A stretch of DNA of 43,410 bases from Actinomycetota bacterium (GTDB lineage: Bacteria > Actinomycetota > Acidimicrobiia > Acidimicrobiales > JAMDDE01): assembly GCA_023489235.1 (NCBI GenBank), contig JAMDDE010000044.1, positions 2,027-45,436 on the forward strand. The letters run 5' to 3'. Positions 24,469-33,107 of this stretch are shown here, one piece after another. Within the stretch, counting starts at the first letter, position 1. Each line of letters opens with the position of its first letter. The position numbers and the translations under genes are program-made. The notes beneath the pieces were generated by a model, which did not search any database, had not been told where the DNA came from, and worked only from the letters and a program-made list of their open reading frames with translations.

Positions 24469-25995
24469 ATGTCGTTGGAGATAACGGTAGGTGACAGTGT
24501 ACCCGATCAGGCTGTCTTGTTGGGTATTCCCGTCTTCGAAGGAGAGGACTTTGGTTCCAGAGTTGAGCTGCTGAGGCCACCAGATAGAGTTGATACCAGT
24601 TACATAGAAAAGCTTGGCTTCACTGCCAAGTTGAACGAGACCCTTGTGCTCACTATGGCTAACCGTATCTACCTCCTGGTGGGCCTAGGGGCTCGAGAGG
24701 ACTTCAGTTTGGACACCCTTCGTCGTGGAGGGGCTGTCTTTGGTCGTAGCTTGCACCGCATCTCTGATGCTGCTCTCGTCCTCCCCCGAGAGTTGGCAGA
24801 GCTGAACGGCGACGAGGAGCAAAGCTCTTCGCATCCTTCCTGGCAGGCCCTAGTACAAACGCTCAGCGAAGGCATGCTGCTTGCTGCCTATTCATTTACG
24901 AGCTTCAAATCCCATCCCGAGCCGGAGATGGTGCAACGAATTAAAGTCGTGTTAGAGGATTCGGTTTCAGCAGAACCAGGGCTTTCCAAAGCTCGATTGA
25001 TGGCAACTGCCACCTGTCGGGCTAGGGATTGGGTAAACGAGCCAGCTGCTTCCATGACGCCAGTTAGATTTGCAGATATAGCTGTTCAGGTGGCGCAGGA
25101 AGCAGGTTTGTCCATTGAGGTGTGGGACGAGAAGCGGATCGAGGAAGAGGGTCTAGGTGGTTTACTCGGGGTTGCTAGTGGGTCGGCTCGACCACCCCGT
25201 TTGATCAAGTTAGTCTATGACCCCAAAACAGATCATAAGACAGAAGGTGCAGTTAATACGGTGGCTCTGGTAGGCAAGGGGATCACCTTTGACTCTGGTG
25301 GCTTGTCGCTCAAATCTCAAGAGGGTATGGCTACCATGAAGACCGATATGGCCGGAGCTGCTGCTGTTCTTGCCGCTATGTCGGTTCTGGCTGAGCTTGG
25401 CATCCAACTCAAAGTAGTGGGGATACTTCCTGTTACCGAGAACATGCCCTCCGGAACTGCTTTGAAACCAGGAGATGTCCTCAAGATGAGGAGCGGCAAG
25501 ACCGTGGAAGTGCTCAATACCGATGCCGAAGGGAGGCTAATTCTTGCTGATGCTCTTGCTTTGGCAGCGGAGGAAGATCCCACTGCCATCATTGATCTAG
25601 CAACTTTGACGGGAGCTTGTGTAGTAGCGTTAGGTCCCCTCGTAGCTGGACTGATGGGTAACACGGACTGGCTTTGTGAGAGACTGGAGACAGCTGCTGA
25701 GAGAGCTGGGGAGCCACTGTGGCGCCTACCTTTGCCACGTCAATACAAGTCGCACCTCTTGTCTGACATCGCCGATCTGAAGAACATCGGCAAACCTGGG
25801 GGGCAAGCGGGTGCCCTGGTAGCAGGACTGTTCTTGGAGGAGTTCATAGACGGCAAGCCGTGGGCTCACCTTGATATAGCTGGGCCAGCTCGTTCCTCGG
25901 AGGTGGAAGGGGTCATGCCTAAGGGGGCAACTGGCTTTGGAGCAAGGACGTTACTGGAGCTTCTCTCGACGTGGTCGAATCCTGAGGTCTCTTGA
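24469..25995 (+). CDS. pepA: Leucyl aminopeptidase (M17 family)
   Basis: A 508-residue cytosolic aminopeptidase with the two-metal active site of family M17: KGITFDSGGLSLK, then MKTDMAGAAAV and the signature NTDAEGRLILADAL. Length and two-domain layout are normal. ATG start 7 bases after AAGGAG. The 161-base gap before it holds only the imperfect repeat GATCTTG and no gene. Confidence 0.96.
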   Translation: MSLEITVGDSVPDQAVLLGIPVFEGEDFGSRVELLRPPDRVDTSYIEKLGFTAKLNETLVLTMANRIYLLVGLGAREDFSLDTLRRGGAVFGRSLHRISDAALVLPRELAELNGDEEQSSSHPSWQALVQTLSEGMLLAAYSFTSFKSHPEPEMVQRIKVVLEDSVSAEPGLSKARLMATATCRARDWVNEPAASMTPVRFADIAVQVAQEAGLSIEVWDEKRIEEEGLGGLLGVASGSARPPRLIKLVYDPKTDHKTEGAVNTVALVGKGITFDSGGLSLKSQEGMATMKTDMAGAAAVLAAMSVLAELGIQLKVVGILPVTENMPSGTALKPGDVLKMRSGKTVEVLNTDAEGRLILADALALAAEEDPTAIIDLATLTGACVVALGPLVAGLMGNTDWLCERLETAAERAGEPLWRLPLPRQYKSHLLSDIADLKNIGKPGGQAGALVAGLFLEEFIDGKPWAHLDIAGPARSSEVEGVMPKGATGFGARTLLELLSTWSNPEVS

Positions 25996-26009
25996 CTGTC
26001 CGCGTCGAT

Positions 26010-26039
26010 ACTGCAATGATCGAAGGTAGTGATTGCAGT
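26010..26039. promoter_or_regulatory. Inverted repeat upstream of the hopanoid operon
   Basis: The 8-base arms ACTGCAAT (26010-26017) and ATTGCAGT (26032-26039) are separated by 14 bases, between pepA and the hopanoid operon. AT-rich TTATATAG follows at 26067. It could be an operator or a weak hairpin; no T-run follows. The remaining gap to the first hpn gene shows only AAGGAG 10 bases before its TTG start. Confidence 0.35.
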
Positions 26040-26136
26040 TGATCGGTCACATTTGCTAACTATGCGTTATATAGCCTATGACCAGGGAGAGTGTACCCCA
26101 AGAGTTGCAGGTTGACCACTAAGGAGTAGGCACTGT

Positions 26137-28089
26137 TTGGAGTTTGAGAGTCGTCTGAAAGCTTTGCCGACCGTAGAGGAGATCATGGCCAGGAGCAAGG
26201 GAGAGAACTTCCCTGTGGCCATGAAGATTCTTCCGCGCCATTACGGGCATTGTTTGCAGGCAATCTATGGGTTTGCTCGTCTGATTGATTGTATAGGGGA
26301 CGAGATTCCCTATCCAGCGTCCGAACGATTGGCCGTGCTGCAAATGCTCAAGGAGGGAATAGCTACTCCATTTGCACAGTCCGAAACAGCTCATCCTGAA
26401 GGATTGTGGTACTGGCCTGGCTTTGTCAACCAAGCACCTACCATTCGTTCCATCCTGGATGCGACCTGGTTGGTGAAGAAAGAGAAGGGTTTGGAGACTG
26501 AGTTGTTCGTCAAGCTGATAGAGGCGAACATTCAAGATCAAATAGTATCCAGGTACTCTAGCTTTGAAGACCTGCTTGGCTACTGTGACCTCTCGGCGAA
26601 TCCAATAGGCAGGATGGTGCTTGGCATATTCGGTGTTACCAACCCTCAGGTACTCCCTCTCTCTGATGCTGTCTGCACTGCTTTGCAGATAGTAGAGCAT
26701 CTCCAAGACGTGAGAGAAGATGCACTCAATGGACGTATATACCTGCCGAAAGAGGACATGGACCTCTTTGGGGTGAGCGAGGATGAGCTTGTTGGTCCAG
26801 CATCATCCCCTTCCTTGAAGGCATTGGTGGCATACGAGGCTGAGCGAGCATCTCACCTGTTGAGATCAGGAAATGAACTAGTGAGTCTCCTGAATGGATG
26901 GGCTAAAGTTGCAGTGGCTGGCTTTGTTGCTGGGGGGCTAGCTGCGCTTGATGCTATTAGGGGTGCCGGCTATGACGTGCTGGCCAAGGAGTGCAAGCCT
27001 ACTAGGAGAATGACCCTCAAACATCTTGCCGAGCCATTTTTTGCCGTGCCGTTCCGGTACCTTGCAACTGAGTCCAGTGGAGGTGAAGGTGGGGATGATG
27101 GGAGCGAGGGTGGAGAGAGCGGCGAGCACGGGGGGTCCAAGAGCAACCTTCTCGGGAATGTTGGTAGCACAGTTGAAAGAGCTCACTCTGGGACTGGTGA
27201 AACCGAAGCCCAGGTTTCACTGGAACATCGCCATTCAGCTACTCATACCACCTTGGCTGATGCCTATCAGATATGTCTTGCTGTGACAGCAGAGCAGGCA
27301 AGGAACTTCTACTACGGCATAAGACTGCTCGATCCCGAGAGGCGGTCAGCCATGGCTGCTCTATACGCTATGGCCCGCAGGATCGATGATGTTGTCGACT
27401 GCTTCGATGAGACGAAGATCAAGTTGGATCGCTTGCAGGAGATCCGTCAAAGCCTGAGTACACTGAGCGTAAGCTCCTCTGACCCTGTCGAAGCGGCCCT
27501 TGCAGATGTACTACAGAGGTATCCGGTACCAATCGCAGCTCTTTTCGAGTTGGTGGATGGGTGCGAGGCAGATGCGCTGGGGAGGCAATACAACAGTTTC
27601 GATGAGCTCGTAGGCTACTGCCAACTTGTAGCAGGTTCTGTAGGGAGGATGACCATAGGCGTATTAGGGGTCAGTGAACCGGAGCGAGGGTCCAATCTAG
27701 CAAATAGTTTGGGTACAGGGTTGCAGCTCGTTAACATACTTCGGGATGTGGTGACCGATAAGGACGAACTCGGTCGGGTTTATCTACCAGCTGATGACCT
27801 GAGACGGTTCGGCTGCTTGCCGGATCTCTCTGGTCCAGAAATCGCTCTAGAGAGAGTGGTATCGCTGGAAGCGGCTCGTGCGAGATTCTACATAGATGAA
27901 GGTTTAGGAGTTCTCTCCTTGATGGATGCCCGTTCAAGGGCTTGCGTAGCGGCTATGGCAGGTATCTACGAGAGGCTGCTTGCAATGGTGGAGAGAGATC
28001 CTGGTGTGGTGCTGCATGGAAGAATACGCCTTCCTTCCTGGAAGAAAGGCGTAGTGGCAGCCCGAAGTCTGTTAGGAGCTGTTCTATGA
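26137..28089 (+). CDS. hpnC-hpnD: Fused squalene-synthesis enzyme HpnC-HpnD
   Basis: A 650-residue protein made of two complete trans-isoprenyl diphosphate synthase folds. Residues 10-305 are HpnC-like (KGENFPVAMKILP; metal motifs DCIGD at 51-55 and DVREDALNGRIYLP at 191-204). Residues 372-645 are HpnD-like (EQARNFYYGIRLLDPERRSAMAALYA; DDVVD at 417-421 and DVVTDKDELGRVYLP at 537-551). A Gly/Ser/Glu-rich linker (about 311-370) joins them. In the HpnCDE route HpnD makes presqualene diphosphate from two farnesyl diphosphates, and HpnC converts it to hydroxysqualene. Fusing them would let the intermediate pass within one protein. TTG start 10 bases after AAGGAG; the stop overlaps the hpnE start as ATGA. 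Confidence 0.93.
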   Translation: MEFESRLKALPTVEEIMARSKGENFPVAMKILPRHYGHCLQAIYGFARLIDCIGDEIPYPASERLAVLQMLKEGIATPFAQSETAHPEGLWYWPGFVNQAPTIRSILDATWLVKKEKGLETELFVKLIEANIQDQIVSRYSSFEDLLGYCDLSANPIGRMVLGIFGVTNPQVLPLSDAVCTALQIVEHLQDVREDALNGRIYLPKEDMDLFGVSEDELVGPASSPSLKALVAYEAERASHLLRSGNELVSLLNGWAKVAVAGFVAGGLAALDAIRGAGYDVLAKECKPTRRMTLKHLAEPFFAVPFRYLATESSGGEGGDDGSEGGESGEHGGSKSNLLGNVGSTVERAHSGTGETEAQVSLEHRHSATHTTLADAYQICLAVTAEQARNFYYGIRLLDPERRSAMAALYAMARRIDDVVDCFDETKIKLDRLQEIRQSLSTLSVSSSDPVEAALADVLQRYPVPIAALFELVDGCEADALGRQYNSFDELVGYCQLVAGSVGRMTIGVLGVSEPERGSNLANSLGTGLQLVNILRDVVTDKDELGRVYLPADDLRRFGCLPDLSGPEIALERVVSLEAARARFYIDEGLGVLSLMDARSRACVAAMAGIYERLLAMVERDPGVVLHGRIRLPSWKKGVVAARSLLGAVL

Positions 28090-29576
28090 CCGCCAGGGTG
28101 ATAGTTGTTGGTGGAGGTCTTGCCGGGATGGCAGCAGCGCTCGAGCTAGCCGAAAGAGGTTCGCAGGTTACCCTTCTGGAGATGAGGCCTATGTTCGGCG
28201 GTATGACTAGGTCTTTGGAGAAAGAGGGAATGCTAGTCGACAATGGGCAGCATGTGTTCATGAAGTGTTGTAGTGCCTATATCGACTTCCTGCGTCGAAT
28301 TGGCTCTCTGGATGGTGTCTACTTACAAGACCGTCTTGAGATACCAGTAGTACGCCCGGGGGGCAGAGTAAGTTGGATACGCAGGGATAGTTTGCATCCA
28401 CCACTGCACTTGTTGAGAACTCTTTTTCAGTACTCCTATCTCGACTGGAGAGGAAAGTTGAAGGTTGCTCAGGTGATGAGCTCGCTATCCCGAATGGATC
28501 CATCGGACAAGTCCTTGGATGATCACTCATTTGGATCGTGGTTGTCCGCTCGAGGCAAAGAGAATAATTCTGCCAACAGTCTCTTCGACCTCTTGGTTCG
28601 CTCTACGCTCAATCTTCCCCCCGAAGAGGCGTCCTTGCAGATGGTGACCAAGGTAGTGAGAACTGGCTTCTTGTCTCAGGTGGATGGTGCGGATCTAGGT
28701 TGGTCGAATCTACCTCTGTCAGAGCTTCACGGACGCCGAGCAGCGAGAGCGCTCATGTCCAGAGATGTAGAGATGCTCGCTTCCACTAAGGTGAACTCCA
28801 TAGAGGCAGGAGCTGGAGGAGAGCCCGTGGTGAACCTCGCCAATGGTAGGAGTGAGAAGGCTGACTCCGTGGTCGTAGCCGTGGATCACCGTACAGCTCA
28901 GCGGCTCTTACCTCGCGGAGCTATATATGGTCAGGAAAGACTAAGTTCACTGGGAACCTCTCCGATCCTGTCGGTTCATGTTCTTTATGATCGCAAGGTA
29001 ATGGACTATCCATTCATGGCATCTTTGGATACCTCCATCCAATGGGTGTTCGATAGATCGGCTAGTCTAGAGGTTGCAGGTTCGACGACAGTGCCGGGGG
29101 CACAGTACTTAACCATTCCTATCTCAGCTGCCTATCCTCTTATCTCCAAGAGAACTAACTCGATCATATCCAAGGTACTTCCTGCCCTGGAAGCTCTACT
29201 TCCCCGAGCCTCCAGAGCAGTAGTTCTCCGTGCTACGGTTACACGTGAAGCTGCAGCCACCTTTCGGGCCTCACCACGTAGCGCCGAGTTAAGGCCTGGT
29301 TCGACCACTCGCTTTGAGGGACTGTTTGTTGCTGGAGCATGGTGTGATACTGGTTGGCCTGCAACCATGGAGGGTGCTGTGCGTTCGGGATTTGCGGCGG
29401 CTTCAGCTGTAGCCAAGTTCTTAGGCAGTCGTCATGAAGAAGGACTTAGTCCATCCGATGAGCCATCTACGGATGCTTTGGCTGTCGGGAACCTAGCTGC
29501 CGGGAATGGGTCGGAAGAAAAAAGTTGTCAAGGTGGGCAAGCTCGACAGAAAACTAAGCTTAAGGAGTCAGCATGA
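28086..29576 (+). CDS. hpnE: Hydroxysqualene dehydroxylase HpnE
   Basis: An FAD-dependent amine-oxidase/phytoene-desaturase-like enzyme of 496 residues that reduces hydroxysqualene to squalene. The FAD motif VIVVGGGLAGMAAALELAE is at the N-terminus and the family C-terminal motif VAGAWCDTGWPATMEGAVRSG is present. The track extends it to 27942, but the natural start is ATG 28086, overlapping the upstream stop as ATGA; the 48 extra residues are a shadow of hpnCD. About 50 residues past the last motif form a Ser/Gly/Lys-rich tail. Third step after the HpnC-HpnD fusion. Confidence 0.94.
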   Translation: MTARVIVVGGGLAGMAAALELAERGSQVTLLEMRPMFGGMTRSLEKEGMLVDNGQHVFMKCCSAYIDFLRRIGSLDGVYLQDRLEIPVVRPGGRVSWIRRDSLHPPLHLLRTLFQYSYLDWRGKLKVAQVMSSLSRMDPSDKSLDDHSFGSWLSARGKENNSANSLFDLLVRSTLNLPPEEASLQMVTKVVRTGFLSQVDGADLGWSNLPLSELHGRRAARALMSRDVEMLASTKVNSIEAGAGGEPVVNLANGRSEKADSVVVAVDHRTAQRLLPRGAIYGQERLSSLGTSPILSVHVLYDRKVMDYPFMASLDTSIQWVFDRSASLEVAGSTTVPGAQYLTIPISAAYPLISKRTNSIISKVLPALEALLPRASRAVVLRATVTREAAATFRASPRSAELRPGSTTRFEGLFVAGAWCDTGWPATMEGAVRSGFAAASAVAKFLGSRHEEGLSPSDEPSTDALAVGNLAAGNGSEEKSCQGGQARQKTKLKESA

Positions 29577-30826
29577 TCGCTTATGCCATTGAGGGGACCG
29601 AGAAACTTGTGGCTAAAGGGCATGATACGGAGAAAAGAACAGCTACTGCCCCTGCGCTCCCAGCAGTGGTGTACAAGGTCAAAGCTGTGCTCGATCCTGT
29701 TCTGGCAGAGGCTATAGGTCGCTTGGCCCCATTGGCTCGTCAGGTGGTGAAGTACCATTTGGGTTGGGTAGATGAACACGGCAATGAACAGGACAAGTCT
29801 TCGGGTAAGTTCATTCGGCCTGCTTTGGTGGTGCTTTCCACAGAGGCTTGCTACGCTGATTGGGAGATAGCACTTCCAGGGGCCGCAGCAATTGAGTTAG
29901 TGCACAACTTCTCTTTGCTCCATGATGACGTCATCGACGTGGATCGCACTAGACGTCACAGAAGTACGGCTTGGGCTCAGTTCGGAGTTGGAGCAGCAGT
30001 AATCGCTGGAGATGCGTTGATGGCCCTGGCCCCGAGGCTGTTGATAGAGGCAGGTCATCCCCAGGCAGCGTATGTCCTCTTGGAGGCAACCTCTCAAATG
30101 ATAGATGGACAGTGCTTCGACATGGATTTCGAGCACCGTAATGAGGTTAGCTTTGGCGAGTGCTTGACCATGGCAGCAGGCAAGACAGGTGCATTGCTTG
30201 GATGCGCTGCTTCTCTTGGTGCGGTGATGGCCGGTGCACCTGATGCCACAGTCGAAGGCTTGCGCCGGTATGGAGAGCAAGTTGGGTTGGCCTTTCAAGC
30301 AGTAGATGATCTATTGGGCATCTGGGGTGATCCTGCTCGTACAGGTAAGCCTGTCTATAGCGATCTGAGACAAGGCAAGAAGACTATTCCATTGGTGGCA
30401 GCTTTATCCTCTGGATGTCCTGAAGTCGAAGAGCTCGAGCATATCCTCAACAAGCAGAGGGAAGGGGATGGTAGGGATAGCGCTCCTGCTTCCTTGGAAG
30501 GTTTGGAGGAAGGTCACTTGAGTGAAGATCCGGTACTTTCGACGACAAATCTTGGACCGAAGGTGGAACGAGACTTTGCCCATGACGGTTCATTCTTCGA
30601 CGAACGAGGTGAACTCGAGAAGGGTTCACCAGGTTCTCTTAGTGATGAAGAGCTAGCTAGGGCAGCTCAGTTGATCGAAAAGTGTGGTGGTAGAGAGGTA
30701 GCGGCGGAGCTTGCCTTGAGTTGCATGGATCTATCAGTTGGCGAGCTGGACAGGCTTCAGATCGCCCCTCACGTACGTGAGCAGTTGATCGACATGGCCA
30801 CCTTTGTGGTTAACAGGGAGCTCTGA
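29573..30826 (+). CDS. Polyprenyl diphosphate synthase
   Basis: A 417-residue trans-polyprenyl synthase of the farnesyl/geranylgeranyl type, supplying the precursor for squalene. The first Asp-rich motif is LLHDDVIDVDRTRRH (about 114-128), the second DDLLGIWGD (about 243-251), with KPVYSDLRQGKKT between them and the C-terminus. Streptomyces carries a homologue at the same place. The C-terminal region has an insertion of about 55 Ser/Glu/Asp-rich residues (about 288-345) before the conserved SDEELARAAQLIE helix. ATGA overlap with hpnE. Chain length is not readable with confidence. Confidence 0.93.
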   Translation: MIAYAIEGTEKLVAKGHDTEKRTATAPALPAVVYKVKAVLDPVLAEAIGRLAPLARQVVKYHLGWVDEHGNEQDKSSGKFIRPALVVLSTEACYADWEIALPGAAAIELVHNFSLLHDDVIDVDRTRRHRSTAWAQFGVGAAVIAGDALMALAPRLLIEAGHPQAAYVLLEATSQMIDGQCFDMDFEHRNEVSFGECLTMAAGKTGALLGCAASLGAVMAGAPDATVEGLRRYGEQVGLAFQAVDDLLGIWGDPARTGKPVYSDLRQGKKTIPLVAALSSGCPEVEELEHILNKQREGDGRDSAPASLEGLEEGHLSEDPVLSTTNLGPKVERDFAHDGSFFDERGELEKGSPGSLSDEELARAAQLIEKCGGREVAAELALSCMDLSVGELDRLQIAPHVREQLIDMATFVVNREL

Positions 30827-30828
30827 GC

Positions 30829-32937
30829 ATGGCAGCTACCCTGTCCTCGGGTGCCTCCTTGGCTGATGACACTCCTTTGTCCAACAGGGACGACACTACT
30901 CTGCCCAACAACGCACAGAGTATTCGAATCCATGACCGCCCATCTATAACTTCACAAACTATCTTCATGGATGCACAAAGGACCTTGAGACGAGCTGTCG
31001 ATCACTTGCTCAGTCTTCAGGACCCGACCGGCTTTTTCAAAGGCAATTTGGAGACCAACGTGACTATTGAGGCCGAGGACTTGATGTTACGACAGATCCT
31101 CGGCATCAGGACTGATGAGCTGACCAGGGAAACTGCAGCTTGGATACGTGATCACCAGCGTTCTGATGGCACTTGGGCCAACTATTATGGAGGCGTAGCG
31201 GATTTGTCCACCACCGTCGAGGCTTACTTTGCTCTGGCGATGGCGGGGGATTCCAAAGAGTCACCTCATATGCGTAAAGCTGCAGAATACATCTTGGAGG
31301 CTGGAGGTATCGAGGCCACAAGAGTGTTCACCCGCATCTGGCTGGCTCTTTTCGGCTTGTGGCCGTGGGAGAAGCTTCCTGTTCTCCCCCCAGAGATCAT
31401 GTTCTTGCCGAAATGGCTTCCCCTCAACATCTACGACTTCGCTTGCTGGGCTCGCCAGACCATGATTCCATTGACCATAGTCTCCTCTTATAGACCAGTT
31501 TTCCCCTCTCCTTGCTCGTTGGAGGAGTTATACACGGGTCAACCCGTGCGTAGTTCGTTATCCCTGACTACCCCAGAAGGATGGTTCTTGCTCCTGGACA
31601 GGATACTTGGGGTATACGAGCGTTCCCCTGTGAAGCCCTCCAGGGAACTGGCTCTTTCTCTTGCTGAACAGTGGATCGTTAGGAGACAGGAGGCAGATGG
31701 ATCGTGGGGAGGTATACAACCTCCGTGGGTTTACTCATTGATAGCACTCTACCTTCGAGGGTATCCCCTTGACCATCCAGTTATGGCTGCTGGCATAAAG
31801 GGGCTTGATGCCTTTACGGTAAGAGAAAATGGAATGCGGTGGTTGGAGGCGTGCCAATCACCTGTATGGGATACAGCTCTGGCCATAACTGCTCTGTTAG
31901 ATGCCGGCCTACCCCCTGGTCATGAAGGTATACTGTCTGGCGTCAGGTGGCTCCTTTCCAAGCAAATTACCCGATCGGGCGATTGGTCGCTTCGTCGTCC
32001 TCGCCTAGAGCCAGGTGGCTGGGCATTTGAATTTGCTAACGACAACTATCCGGATGTCGACGATACCGCCATTGTGGTTATCGCATTGCGGAAATTTATT
32101 CAAGCTGCAGAGAGGGTTGGCAGTAGTAGCAGCTATGAGGCGACAGATCGTGGTATGAGGGAGTCCTATGGAACTAGTGGCAGAACTCCTGGGTCCAGCT
32201 CCTTTCATGATCTCGAGAAATTAGTTGCGAAGGCAAAGCACTCCATAGAGCTGGGCAGGGCTTGGGCAGTAGGTATGCAATGCAAGTCAGGAGGTTGGGG
32301 TGCTTTTGATGCAGACAATACGAATACAGCGATCAGGAAGCTTCCCTTCTCCGATTTTGGTGAAGTAATAGATCCTCCTAGTGCGGATGTCACTGCCCAC
32401 GCATTGGAGATGCTCTCTGATCAGCAGGAAAGGTTTAGCAAGGTTGTAGCTAACGGGCTACGATTTCTCCTTCGCGAACAGGAGGAGGACGGTTCTTTTT
32501 TCGGTCGATGGGGCAGCAACTACATCTATGGTACTTCAGCTGCAATTTTGGCTATGGCATTGCTGCCAGGAGAGACTCCGAGATCAGCTTGCACAAAAGC
32601 AGCGGAGTGGTTGATAGACCACCAGAATGCCGATGGAGGTTGGGGAGAGGACATGCGCTCCTATGACGATCCAACGATGAAGGGCCGTGGAGAGTCCACT
32701 CCATCGCAGACTGCGTGGGCGCTACTGGGTTTGGTAGCTGCTTCCAAGTTAGGGGAGGCTGCTGATAGAGGGGTCAGATGGCTCATTTCGCATCAGAGAG
32801 GTGACGGAAGTTGGGATGAGCCGTACTTTACCGGTACAGGATTTCCTGGCGATTTTTACATCAACTACCATCTCTATCGCCTAGTCTTCCCTGTAATGGC
32901 TCTGGCTCGTTTCTTGGCTGCTAGTGAGGGTAGATAG
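30829..32937 (+). CDS. shc: Squalene-hopene cyclase
   Basis: A 702-residue class II triterpene cyclase making hopene or hopanol from squalene. The protonating motif PDVDD is at about residue 406, and QW repeats are scattered (for example QEADGSWGGIQP, QNADGGWGED, QRGDGSWDEPYFTGTGFPGDFY). The C-terminal GTGFPGDFYINYHLYR is typical. There is an N-terminal extension of about 45 residues and a Ser-rich loop near residues 425-462, both unusual for the family. It starts two bases after the polyprenyl synthase stop. Confidence 0.97.
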   Translation: MAATLSSGASLADDTPLSNRDDTTLPNNAQSIRIHDRPSITSQTIFMDAQRTLRRAVDHLLSLQDPTGFFKGNLETNVTIEAEDLMLRQILGIRTDELTRETAAWIRDHQRSDGTWANYYGGVADLSTTVEAYFALAMAGDSKESPHMRKAAEYILEAGGIEATRVFTRIWLALFGLWPWEKLPVLPPEIMFLPKWLPLNIYDFACWARQTMIPLTIVSSYRPVFPSPCSLEELYTGQPVRSSLSLTTPEGWFLLLDRILGVYERSPVKPSRELALSLAEQWIVRRQEADGSWGGIQPPWVYSLIALYLRGYPLDHPVMAAGIKGLDAFTVRENGMRWLEACQSPVWDTALAITALLDAGLPPGHEGILSGVRWLLSKQITRSGDWSLRRPRLEPGGWAFEFANDNYPDVDDTAIVVIALRKFIQAAERVGSSSSYEATDRGMRESYGTSGRTPGSSSFHDLEKLVAKAKHSIELGRAWAVGMQCKSGGWGAFDADNTNTAIRKLPFSDFGEVIDPPSADVTAHALEMLSDQQERFSKVVANGLRFLLREQEEDGSFFGRWGSNYIYGTSAAILAMALLPGETPRSACTKAAEWLIDHQNADGGWGEDMRSYDDPTMKGRGESTPSQTAWALLGLVAASKLGEAADRGVRWLISHQRGDGSWDEPYFTGTGFPGDFYINYHLYRLVFPVMALARFLAASEGR

Positions 32938-33047
32938 CGAGGTTGGATGGTGAATTCCCTTCAGTTCTTGGTTTCCGGCAACTGCTTTACTGACAGAGCA
33001 ACCAACTCCATTGTTCCCTGTACCCTTGTTTCCCCTACTCTCATTCG

Positions 33048-33083
33048 TCGAACTGTCTTTGATGTCAGTTCTAGACAGTTCGA
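33048..33083. promoter_or_regulatory. 10-bp inverted repeat upstream of the hpnG-ispH fusion
   Basis: TCGAACTGTC (33048-33057) and its exact complement GACAGTTCGA (33074-33083) flank 16 bases in the gap after shc, about 25 bases before the next start. It could be an operator, an RNA hairpin moderating downstream expression, or part of a terminator, although no T-run follows directly. The rest of the 170-base gap shows no gene. Confidence 0.45.
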
Positions 33084-33107
33084 ACTTTGTATAGGAAGGG
33101 GTGGCGG

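Noticed and set aside
27942-28085. Upstream extension of HpnE given by the ORF track.
   Set aside because: It overlaps the conserved end of the HpnD domain, and ATG 28086 with ATGA overlap is the normal coupled start.
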